Assembly: GCA_024398935.1 (NCBI GenBank)
Contig: JAKSIH010000020.1
Coordinates: forward strand, 1 to 50,162
From: Fibrobacter sp.
Lineage (GTDB): Bacteria; Fibrobacterota; Fibrobacteria; Fibrobacterales; Fibrobacteraceae
Length of the DNA: 50,162 bases
Reading direction: 5' to 3'
This document shows positions 6,342 through 13,943 of this stretch, piece by piece. The translations under genes and the position numbers were made by a program. Every line of letters begins with the position of its first letter. Within the stretch, counting starts at the first letter, position 1. Under the pieces are notes generated by a model. The model was not told where the DNA came from. It saw nothing but the letters and a program-made list of their open reading frames with translations, and did no database searches.

Positions 6342-7941
6342 ATTTAAAGATCCTATATATGGTTATATTAGAATAGAAGAAGCCAACATTTGTGAGGTGA
6401 TTGATTCGCCGTTATTTCATCGTTTAGAAGATGTTATACAGACGAGTTATTCTTCTGTATATCCTTCGAGTCTTCACAACAGGTTTGTCCACTCAATAGG
6501 TGTATTCTATCTAGGACGTCTTGCTGTTGATGGAATTAAGGCTAATGGAAGAACTTATTTACCCGGTGATTTTGATGAGTTAGCGGATGTTTTCAAATTA
6601 GCCTGTTTGATGCATGATTTGGGACATTCTCCGTTTTCTCATACGGGTGAAAAGTATTATATGTTGTCTAATCCAAACCCCTGGGATCTTTTGAAGCAGG
6701 CTTTGAACGATGGCTTATTTAATCGTGATGCATCTTCTATAGTAGGAGCTCCTCATGAAATTATGAGCGCATTGGAGTCTATAAAAAAGTTTGCTCATAT
6801 TATTCCGCAGAAATACAGAGATTTTTTTGTTCGCTGCATTATTGGGTTAAAATATCAGAATTGTGGTGATGTTAGAAATTGTTTTATTGAGTTGCTTAAC
6901 TCAAAAACGATTGATGTGGATAAGCTAGATTACTTGATTCGAGACAGCTATTTTACAGGGTTTAAGACTGTTTCCATTGATTTTGAACGTTTGTTGTCAT
7001 CTTTGTGTATTTTGAAAACTACGCGTGGATTTAAGTTGGCCTATACCAAAGCTGGCTTGAGCACTCTGGAAAGTGTTATTCTTGCTCATGATATGGAACG
7101 CAAGTGGATACAAAATCATCCGACGATTCAGTATGAAAGTTTGCTTTTGGAAACTATTATAAGCAGGGTGATTGCTTCATATAGTGAAAAGTCTATCAAT
7201 TTATTTAGTCTCAATGCCTTAACATCTGAAGGTGTGGAAGATGACGATGGCTTTAATGTGCGGTTATTGTCGGATTCTGATATTTTGTATACGGCCAAAA
7301 ACAAACTGTTCTCGGAGCGAACGGTTCAAGAATATTTTGTTCGTGAAAATCGTAGAAAACCTTTGTGGAAAACGGAAGCTGAATATCGTTCATATTTCGA
7401 AAATGATGTTGTTGGCAGTAAAGCCTATAAAAAATTGGAAGAAATGCTTTTTGCTTTACAAAAAACATTGGATAACTACTTAAAAATAGCTTCGGAGTTA
7501 CCGTTGCTTAATGATGCATTTTTGATTGATCTTGAAGGTGAACTTAAAAAGATTCAAGGTGTATCAAGAATTGTAGGATCTGAAGGACCATTAAAGCTTC
7601 TTTATGAAGAAAAAGAAAAGAATTTGAATAAGGTTATCGGTTTCTTGAATGTTATCAAGGATTTTTCCCAAAAGAACTCTTATCGTTTTGATTATGCTTT
7701 TATTGCGACAAAACAATTTTATTCAAGTTTTAACAAGGATGAATTGAGCAGAATTCTGATACATTTTGATGAGAATAAGGATGTGGAACTGGGGAAAGTT
7801 GTAAATCTTTTTGGCCAGGAAAAACCCAAAGAAAACTTTTTCTACTTTTATGTAAATAAAGACGATAGGCAATCTTTTGATGTCTCGGGGTTTGCTAAAG
7901 TAATTCTGCAGTATGCAATGCAGCAGTGTTGGGAGGATTAG
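6331..7941 (+). CDS. HD-domain phosphohydrolase (SAMHD1/dGTPase-like)
   Basis: 536 residues. The metal-binding HD motifs are visible in order: LHNRFVHSIGV with H54, MHDLGHSPFSHTGE with H95-D96 and H99/H104, and TIDVDKLDYLIRDSYFTG with D195, D197 and D200. The phrases R-F-x-H-S, H-D-x-G-H-x-P-F-S-H and D-x-D-K-x-D-Y-x-x-R-D are shared with SAMHD1 and COG1078 dNTP hydrolases. The C-terminal 270 residues are not recognised and may be a specificity or oligomerisation region. dNTP depletion by such enzymes is a known antiviral strategy. The gene overlaps the small gene upstream by 11 bp. Fold is secure; dNTPase activity and a defence role are inferred. Confidence 0.85.
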   Translation: MSVKFKDPIYGYIRIEEANICEVIDSPLFHRLEDVIQTSYSSVYPSSLHNRFVHSIGVFYLGRLAVDGIKANGRTYLPGDFDELADVFKLACLMHDLGHSPFSHTGEKYYMLSNPNPWDLLKQALNDGLFNRDASSIVGAPHEIMSALESIKKFAHIIPQKYRDFFVRCIIGLKYQNCGDVRNCFIELLNSKTIDVDKLDYLIRDSYFTGFKTVSIDFERLLSSLCILKTTRGFKLAYTKAGLSTLESVILAHDMERKWIQNHPTIQYESLLLETIISRVIASYSEKSINLFSLNALTSEGVEDDDGFNVRLLSDSDILYTAKNKLFSERTVQEYFVRENRRKPLWKTEAEYRSYFENDVVGSKAYKKLEEMLFALQKTLDNYLKIASELPLLNDAFLIDLEGELKKIQGVSRIVGSEGPLKLLYEEKEKNLNKVIGFLNVIKDFSQKNSYRFDYAFIATKQFYSSFNKDELSRILIHFDENKDVELGKVVNLFGQEKPKENFFYFYVNKDDRQSFDVSGFAKVILQYAMQQCWED

Positions 7942-7990
7942 AGCTGTATTTTCTGCAATATGTTCAAAACGATTAGTGTCGGTAGCGGGT

Positions 7991-8023
7991 TTGACATCGT
8001 GCTGGGTAAAATGTCAATATAAC
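7991..8023 (+). promoter_or_regulatory. TTGACAT...ATGTCAA dyad, possible promoter/operator
   Basis: TTGACAT (7991-7997) and ATGTCAA (8011-8017) are perfect 7-bp inverted arms 13 bp apart. The left arm contains a consensus -35 TTGACA and AATATA follows near 8016-8021, so it could be a promoter with an overlapping operator, or a hairpin. It points to the pseudogene remnant at 8083 rather than to an intact gene. Confidence 0.35.
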
Positions 8024-8082
8024 GTCTTTCTTTAGATAGAGTTTGCTCTTTATTAATTTAAATTTCATAGGAGAGAGCTGAC

Positions 8083-8251
8083 AATCGTATTTCGAAAGCG
8101 GTCCGAATTCTCGTATCAAAGGGAATTTCGGTTCCTGTTGAAAAAACGAGATCCAATTGATGCTCCGCTAATCCTTGAGGTGGGCGATTTGTCTGATATA
8201 GCTATATCGTGTAGGTCCTGCGACCTAAATGGAATGATTGATGTTATCTAA
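8083..8251 (+). pseudogene. C-terminal remnant, copy 2 of the 163-bp direct repeat
   Basis: 8083-8245 matches 308-470. Read in the matching frame it codes about 54 residues equivalent to the end of the protein at 3-476 (FRKRSEFSYQREF ... DLNGMIDVI) and stops with TAA at 8249-8251. There is no start codon in frame; an AGGAG at 8070-8074 lies just upstream, suggesting the 5' part was lost by deletion or the fragment was carried here with the island. Confidence 0.85.
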
Positions 8252-8591
8252 TTTCTCAGCGAGCCATTGTGGATTTCTAAGTTCGTAAACGAGTTCGTCC
8301 ACGCGTGTACATGGGTTTTGTTTGCTGGGAGCTACCGAAGAATCTTTAACCATTTGCTCTGGTGCAAATGTTATGCCGCAAAATAAATCAAGTGTTGGTC
8401 AAGACTTGATTTTTCAAAATCAATTGACAAAGTACATTGACGATGGTTGTGTTGCTATACTAAGCGCATATCCAATGTTCTTGTTTGAGTATTTGAAATA
8501 GATTGTGTTTGTATTAAATTTCCACTCTTGTCGCTCGGCCCCTTCTTTTGACAGATTGTATGCAGCTTTGCTCAACGAAAGGAGTTACAAG
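8252..8591. other. Intergenic region, AT-rich, with a short minus-strand open frame
   Basis: No established gene. A minus-strand frame from the ATG at 8353 to the stop at 8225 codes 42 residues, including RVDELVYELRNPQWLAEKLD, which looks protein-like but overlaps the pseudogene antisense and has no relative I recognise. TTGACA at 8424-8429 and TATACT at 8456-8461 are present but too far apart for one standard promoter. Confidence 0.35.
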
Positions 8592-8816
8592 ATGTGTGAG
8601 TTCAATATGGAATCCGTCGATTCCCTGATGATCAAGGCCATTGGCTATGACAAGGCGCATTCCATGCCTCGGGTTGAACTTAAGGATGGGACAATCTTTG
8701 AACATAGTGGCGTTCCGGAATCGGAATACGAGGGCCTGATGGCGGCAATGTCGAAAGACTGCTATTTTCTTACCCGTATAAGGGGCGGCAACTACGGCTA
8801 CGAAAGGGAGGGGTAG
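8592..8816 (+). CDS. KTSC-like small protein
   Basis: 74 residues from the ATG at 8592, preceded by AAAGGAG at ideal spacing; an upstream frame extension to 8505 has no such site. The order SLMIKAIGYDKA, a strand ending in DGTIFEHSGVPESEYEGLMA, then a short segment ending in YFLTRIRGG follows the KTSC domain plan (x-S-x-I-x-x-I-G-Y-D ... L-x-V-x-F-x-x-G-x-x-Y-x-Y-x-x-V-P). The name-giving KTSC residues are altered. KTSC proteins occur in phages and bacteria; some are linked to nucleic-acid enzymes, but function is unclear. It converges with the AAA+ gene 29 bp away. Confidence 0.65.
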   Translation: MCEFNMESVDSLMIKAIGYDKAHSMPRVELKDGTIFEHSGVPESEYEGLMAAMSKDCYFLTRIRGGNYGYEREG

Positions 8817-8845
8817 CGCCGCCCTGGTAATCCATTTTGCCTCTG

Positions 8846-9979
8846 CTAGTTTCCGATGGAGAGGAACCCTTGCCGATAATCTACGCATTCCCGTAGAATG
8901 AGCGGGGAATTGATTTGGAGGTCGTCGATGCAGTCGGTTTTCTGGTCGTCGTCGAAGTCAACATATTTGATGCTTACATCGTTGGCATTGACTATCAGAA
9001 TGTCCGTATGCCCGTCCCGTTGGCATTGGATTTTTTGCGGCTCGATCGTTATTCCGATGTCACCTTTTTCGTGGTTGCTTAGGTGGATGGTTTGTTCCAT
9101 GTAGCTTAAATCTATTTTTATTCGATTTGCTGTAAAATTTGCGTCGTCGATCATTATGCTGGCGTTGTAGTTTTTGCATCCTTCGCGGTCCAGGTTTAAG
9201 TCGTGTAGCGTGTCCTCGATGCTTTCGCCGTTCTCGATTTCGGTGACAATGGCGTTAATTGCGTCGTAGTTGATGTTGTGCCCTACAAGCGCTCGGCACA
9301 GGGTCCTTTGATTTTCGCAAGATATGCTCGATTTCCTGAGGAACGCTTCTATTTCCATGGAGTTCAGGTAATCGAACTCGAAGTGGTACAAAAATCTTCC
9401 AGGTCGATTGAGCATGTAGGACGATATGGCGTATTTGTCGTTAATTGCCGCGACGAATAGTTTTTGACCAGAAGCCATGCCGTCCAGCAGGCTCAGGAAT
9501 TCGTCTTGCTTGGACCCGACGGGATTTCCGCTGATGTCTTTTGCCCGGGTGAAGACTTTTTCGAATTCGTCCAGAAGGATGACGCAGCGACAATTGATTT
9601 TTCCAAGGATGTCGACGAGGCCGTTGAGGGCTTCCTTGACGATGAGTATGGGGTAACCCTGCTCCTTCGCCTTTTGCGCAAGCAGCTTGATAAATAGAGA
9701 CTTTCCCATTCCCGGTTTTCCGGAGAGGAGAACTCCCGTGTTGTTTGGCCTGCGTGCGTAGGCTCGTAGGCTTTTGTCCACTTTGGCGCAGGTGTCTCCG
9801 AATATTGTGTTTGTTACTGTGGGTACGTCGTTGCAGCGTTCCAGCCAAATGCCGCGTAGGGGCGAACTTTGGAAAGTGTAAGTTCCCAGTGGGAGTGTAT
9901 CGATGATTTCTGCTCCTACGGGGATCACGTTGACCTCGTTTCCGGAAACGAGAAATTTGTGTGCGGATGGTGTTGTCAT
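8846..9979 (-). CDS. AAA+ ATPase, phage- or island-like
   Basis: 377 residues, ATG preceded by AAGGAGG. Walker A GKPGMGKS (87-94), Walker B CVILLDEFEKVF (D137, E138), sensor-1 Asn in FVAAINDKY (N180) and an arginine-finger region LNRPGRF (190-196) define a classical AAA+ module of the FtsH/26S-like type. There is no membrane segment and no protease domain. Residues 1-60 and 230-377 are unrecognised; the C-terminal part has acidic clusters (VDFDDDQKTD). Similar compact ATPases are frequent in large phages and prophages. The substrate is unknown. Its gene is slightly richer in A+T than tex beside it. Confidence 0.8.
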   Translation of the reverse strand: MTTPSAHKFLVSGNEVNVIPVGAEIIDTLPLGTYTFQSSPLRGIWLERCNDVPTVTNTIFGDTCAKVDKSLRAYARRPNNTGVLLSGKPGMGKSLFIKLLAQKAKEQGYPILIVKEALNGLVDILGKINCRCVILLDEFEKVFTRAKDISGNPVGSKQDEFLSLLDGMASGQKLFVAAINDKYAISSYMLNRPGRFLYHFEFDYLNSMEIEAFLRKSSISCENQRTLCRALVGHNINYDAINAIVTEIENGESIEDTLHDLNLDREGCKNYNASIMIDDANFTANRIKIDLSYMEQTIHLSNHEKGDIGITIEPQKIQCQRDGHTDILIVNANDVSIKYVDFDDDQKTDCIDDLQINSPLILRECVDYRQGFLSIGN

Positions 9980-10301
9980 GAGTTGCCTCCTTAAAAATGT
10001 ATTTCACCATTCTTTTGACGAGGCGCGTTGCGCAGCAATATAAATCTTGCTGTTGTCGCGGTCAAGAGGGATGTTTTTTTGCACCTATCCCTTTCCCTGT
10101 CAACGACTTAGCGTGAAATTGCAAAAAAAGGCTGCCGAAAAAAGATTCTGAACTTTCGGCTTTTGTCACTTTGCTGACATTTTTTTAAGCTATATTCCCC
10201 TTTACCCCTGAGCGGGGGTCGGGCACTGCCCGTTGTAACATCAGGGCCTTGTGGACCCTAAAACCAGGCGAGTCTCTCGTCTAAAACTTGGAATTAGAAT
10301 T
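9980..10301. other. Divergent intergenic region and tex leader
   Basis: Holds the upstream regions of the AAA+ gene (minus) and tex (plus). On the plus side a TATATT at 10190-10195 may be a -10 box. The transcribed leader would be about 100 bases and contains GGGCACTGCCC (10220-10230), which folds into a short hairpin, and a second imperfect pairing between agggcc and ggaccct (10243-10259). No known riboswitch was recognised. Confidence 0.35.
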
Positions 10302-12728
10302 ATGGATTTTTCTGCGATTATTGCTGAAGAACTGAACCTTGAAGTATGGCGCGTCTCCAAGGCGCTGGAACTGATGGACCAGGGTGGTACCATCCCCTTT
10401 ATCGCTCGGTACCGCAAGGACCAGACGGGCACTCTGAACGAAATTGAACTGCGCGACATCAGCCACCGTCGCGACTACCTTCAGGAACTGACCGACCGTA
10501 AGGAAACTGTCCTGAAGAGCATCGAGGAACAGGGCAAGCTTACTCCCGAACTGAAGGCCCAGATCGAGGCCTGTAAGGACAAGACCCTGCTAGAAGATAT
10601 TTACGCTCCCTACAAGCCCAAGAAGCGCACCCGCGCGACCATCGCTAAGGAACTGGGCCTGGAGCCCCTGGCTCGCCTCATGTGGGCTCAGGAAGAAACG
10701 GGCAACACTGCCGAACAGATCGCCCTTATTTACCTGTCCGAAGAAAAGGGTCTGGCAGACCCGAAGGCTGCCCTCAAGGGCGCTTGCGACATCCTTGCCG
10801 AAGAGGTGGCCGACAATGCCGAATTCCGTCAGCATCTCCGCGCCGCTGTAGAAAAGCAGGGGGTCATGGTTTCCAAGGTCAAGAAGGATTTCGAGAAGGA
10901 AGAGACCAAGTTCAAGGACTACTACGACTTCAGCGAACCGGTTTCCAAGATTCCGTCCCACCGTATGCTTGCTCTCCGCCGCGGCGAAAAGGAGAAGGTG
11001 CTGCGTCTTTCTATCGAAGTTCCTACGGAGGAACTGGTGGGCTATCTCAAGGCCAACATCATCAAGGGAAATACTACCTGGACTCCGTATCTGGAAGCCA
11101 TGTGCCAGGATGCCTGGGACCGCCTGCTCGCTCCTAGCATGGAAAGCGAAGTCCGTCTGCTCCTGAAGGATGCCGCCGAAGAGGAAGCTTTCAAGGTGTT
11201 CAGCAAGAACCTGCAGGATGTGCTGCTGGCTGCTCCCGCCGGCCACAAGGCGGTTCTCGCTCTGGACCCGGGTTTCCGTACGGGCTGCAAGGTTGCCGTG
11301 CTGGATCAGAACGGCAAGTTCATGGACCACGGCATTATCAAGCCTCACGAACCGTGGAACGACAAGGCTGGTGCCGCCGTTTACCTGATGGGTCTTATCG
11401 ACAAGTATAAGGTGGATCTCATTGCTATCGGTAACGGCACTGCAAGCCGCGAGACCGATGCCTTCTGCGCCGAGATGGCTGCAAAGTTCAAGGGCAAGGT
11501 TCCGCCCCGCGTCATCGTTTCCGAAGCCGGTGCATCAGTCTATAGCGCAAGCATGATCGCTATCCAGGAATTCCCCAAGGAAGACGTTACCACCCGCGGT
11601 GCAATTTCCATCGGCCGCCGTCTCCAGGACCCGCTGGCTGAACTGGTGAAGGTTGACCCTCAGTCCATTGGCGTGGGTCAGTACCAGCACGACGTGAACC
11701 AGCGCGAACTGAAGAAGCGTCTGGACGAAGTGGTGGAATCCTGCGTGAACATGGTGGGTGTGGATGTGAACAGCGCTTCCGCTCCGCTTCTGTCTCATGT
11801 TGCTGGTCTCAGCAATACCCTTTCCGAAGCAATCGTCAAGTACCGCGAAGAGAACGGCGCTTACGCCAGCCGCGAAGACCTGAAGAAGGTGAAGGGCTTT
11901 GGCCCCAAGGCATTCGAACAGGCTGCAGGCTTTATGCGCGTTCCCGGTGCCGAAAATCCGCTGGACGATTCCGCAGTCCATCCCGAAAACTACGCCCTCA
12001 TCGAAAAGATGGCTGAAAAGGCTGGCGTTCCGGTGAAGGAACTTGTGGGTAACGCCGAAGCGGTCAAGGTTATCAACCTGGAAGAATTCCTCAGTGACGA
12101 AGTGGGTAAGGAAACCCTGAACGATATCCTGAAGGAATTGAACAAGCCCAGCCGCGACCCCCGTAAGGAATTCCGTTACGCAAAGTTCGACGACAAGATC
12201 AAGGATATCAACGACCTGATTACCGGCAGCTGGATGGAAGGCGTGGTGACCAACGTGGCTAACTTCGGTGCCTTCGTGGATATCGGTGTCCATCAGGATG
12301 GTCTGGTACACGTTTCCGAAATCAGCGACAAGTTCGTGGAAGACGCAAAGACCGTTCTTACCGTGGGCGACGTGGTGAAGGTCCGTGTGATGGCCGTGGA
12401 TGCCAAGCTGAAGCGCATTAGCCTTTCCATGAAGACGGAACAGGTGGATGGCGTTGCCGGCGCAGGCGCTAACGGTCCTCGTGGCCAGCGCGTGGGCGGC
12501 CCCCGCGGTCAGGGCAACCGTGGCAACTTCAATGGTCGTGACGGTGGTCGCGGTGGCTTTGGCGGTCGCGAACCTAACCGCGGCGGTCTCCAGGGCCATG
12601 CAACTATCGCCGATCTGAAGGCGCAGATTGCAGGCAAGGGCGCTCCCAACCAGCAGAAGAAGCCGGGCAATGCCCAGCCTGCCAAGATGAGCGCTCTCCT
12701 GAAGAACGCCATGCGCGGCCTGAAGTAA
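10302..12728 (+). CDS. tex: Tex-family RNA-binding transcription accessory protein
   Basis: 808 residues from the ATG at 10302; an upstream GTG at 10251 extends the frame but lies in the leader. The N-terminal Tex region starts FSAIIAEELNLEVWRVSKAL and includes GGTIPFIARYRKD. The YqgF/RuvX-like fold starts near LALDPGFRTGCKVAVLD (D322), a helix-hairpin-helix part carries REDLKKVKGFGPKAFEQAAG, and an S1 domain runs from about residue 644 (WMEGVVTNVANFGAFVDIG). Tex binds RNA and is linked to transcription and RNA turnover. Odd: between the S1 domain and the usual C-terminal MSALLKNAMRGLK motif there is a Gly/Arg-rich stretch of about 50 residues (RGNFNGRDGGRGGFGGR) like eukaryotic RGG boxes. 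Confidence 0.95.
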   Translation: MDFSAIIAEELNLEVWRVSKALELMDQGGTIPFIARYRKDQTGTLNEIELRDISHRRDYLQELTDRKETVLKSIEEQGKLTPELKAQIEACKDKTLLEDIYAPYKPKKRTRATIAKELGLEPLARLMWAQEETGNTAEQIALIYLSEEKGLADPKAALKGACDILAEEVADNAEFRQHLRAAVEKQGVMVSKVKKDFEKEETKFKDYYDFSEPVSKIPSHRMLALRRGEKEKVLRLSIEVPTEELVGYLKANIIKGNTTWTPYLEAMCQDAWDRLLAPSMESEVRLLLKDAAEEEAFKVFSKNLQDVLLAAPAGHKAVLALDPGFRTGCKVAVLDQNGKFMDHGIIKPHEPWNDKAGAAVYLMGLIDKYKVDLIAIGNGTASRETDAFCAEMAAKFKGKVPPRVIVSEAGASVYSASMIAIQEFPKEDVTTRGAISIGRRLQDPLAELVKVDPQSIGVGQYQHDVNQRELKKRLDEVVESCVNMVGVDVNSASAPLLSHVAGLSNTLSEAIVKYREENGAYASREDLKKVKGFGPKAFEQAAGFMRVPGAENPLDDSAVHPENYALIEKMAEKAGVPVKELVGNAEAVKVINLEEFLSDEVGKETLNDILKELNKPSRDPRKEFRYAKFDDKIKDINDLITGSWMEGVVTNVANFGAFVDIGVHQDGLVHVSEISDKFVEDAKTVLTVGDVVKVRVMAVDAKLKRISLSMKTEQVDGVAGAGANGPRGQRVGGPRGQGNRGNFNGRDGGRGGFGGREPNRGGLQGHATIADLKAQIAGKGAPNQQKKPGNAQPAKMSALLKNAMRGLK

Positions 12729-12737
12729 CTCTCAAAA

Positions 12738-12985
12738 AAATTAAACTGCGAAAAAAGCGGGGTACAAGAGAAAATTTCCCCTGCACCCCCGCTAAAAATC
12801 GTGTTGTTTGTGCTTAAATTACCCATAACTAGGGCTAATTTGGCTGAAAAGGGTCTCTAGGGGGCCCTTTTTCGCTTAAAACCATTGTTTTGGTGGCGTC
12901 GAGTGTGGACAAGGTAATAAAAAAGCGGGGTTTTACGGCGATAATGAGCTGTAACCCCGCTTTTTTGCCAAAATAAATTTTTAGC
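12738..12985 (+). repeat. GCGGGG/CCCCGC element, copy A
   Basis: Starts 9 bp after the tex stop. Left hairpin 12751-12797 (aGCGGGG ... CCCCGCt) and right hairpin 12919-12967, the latter a strong terminator with AAAAAAGCGGGG pairing to CCCCGCTTTTTT. Between them are conserved words shared with other copies: taaattacccataac and gtgtggacaa. Belongs to the same family as 15501, 18295, 19625 and 42674. The right hairpin probably ends tex transcription. Confidence 0.75.
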
Positions 12986-13082
12986 CGTGTAAACTTTTTC
13001 GACGATTTAAGAGCGCCTTGCCTTGAAAATGCCTAATTTACTTGTTCTGCTATTGCTATGTGTGTAAAAATTATTTATTTTA

Positions 13083-13943
13083 ATGCCCATGAGCATTGCC
13101 TTGGAACATTTGTTTGACTACGATGATTTTCGAAAGTTCATGCAGGACTATTTCGAAGAGCAGAAGAAGATGCGGGCTGTTTTCTCCCATCGTTTCTTTG
13201 CGGCGAAGGCCGGATTTAGCAGTAGTTCCTACTGCCTGAACGTGATCCGCGGCCGTTTCAATCTGACGCCCAAGTCCATCGAGAAGCTGGCCAAGGCCAT
13301 GGATTTCGAGCCTTTGCAGAAGTCCTACTTCGAGGCGCTGGTGCAGTACAACCAGGCGGAGCAGGTGGACGAACGGGAAAACGCCTGGGAGCAGATTCAG
13401 CAGATCCGCAAGCAGATCGAGTTCACCCACATCACCACCCGGGAGCAGCTCTACTTTAGCAAGTGGTACTATCCCATTGTCCGCGAGTTGGCGGTAAGCC
13501 CCAGCTGGGACGGTGACTTTATGAAGCTTGCCCGCATGGTGGAACCGCAGATTACCACCGAGGAAGCCCGCGAGGCGGTGAAGAACCTGCTGGAGTGGGG
13601 GCTCATCCGCGAGGTGTCTGGGGGTAAGTCCGCTGTGCGCTACGAAGAAACCAGCCAGATGTTGGATGCCTCCCTGATCCCGCCCATGGCCTTGCGACAG
13701 ATTCGCCGCGAGTACATGCAGCACGCCATCGGTGCTGTGGAGCGCAAACCCAAGGACGAGCGCTTTGCCGCATTCACCACCCTCGCCATGAGCGAAAGTT
13801 CCTATAATTACGCGGTGGAAGTGCTGGAGGAAGCCCGCAAGAAAATTATCGCCCGGGCGGCCAATGACCTGAATGTGGAACGGATTTACGAACTGATGGT
13901 GGTTGCGTTCCCCATGAGCAAGAAGGTGGAGGTCGAAAAATGA
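13083..13943 (+). CDS. TIGR02147 family protein
   Basis: 286 residues. The sequence starts with LEHLFDYDDFRKFMQDYFEE, then FSHRFFAAKAGFSSSSYCLN and a segment ending LTPKSIEKLAKAMDF, which is the pattern of the TIGR02147 family, a large paralogous group described in Fibrobacter succinogenes. The N-terminal third resembles a helix-turn-helix (AAKAGFSSSSYCLNVIRGRF), so a regulator is likely. The stop overlaps the ATG of the lipoprotein gene by four bases (ATGA), typical coupling of TIGR02147 genes with a surface or secreted protein. No clear ribosome site; ATG 13083 and 13089 are both possible. Confidence 0.9.
   Translation: MPMSIALEHLFDYDDFRKFMQDYFEEQKKMRAVFSHRFFAAKAGFSSSSYCLNVIRGRFNLTPKSIEKLAKAMDFEPLQKSYFEALVQYNQAEQVDERENAWEQIQQIRKQIEFTHITTREQLYFSKWYYPIVRELAVSPSWDGDFMKLARMVEPQITTEEAREAVKNLLEWGLIREVSGGKSAVRYEETSQMLDASLIPPMALRQIRREYMQHAIGAVERKPKDERFAAFTTLAMSESSYNYAVEVLEEARKKIIARAANDLNVERIYELMVVAFPMSKKVEVEK

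Noticed and set aside
10203..10301. Riboswitch in the tex leader
   Set aside because: Only short hairpins are seen and no known riboswitch core could be matched.
11535..12599. Long minus-strand frame inside tex
   Set aside because: Codon-bias shadow of tex; His/Val-rich composition typical of antisense frames.
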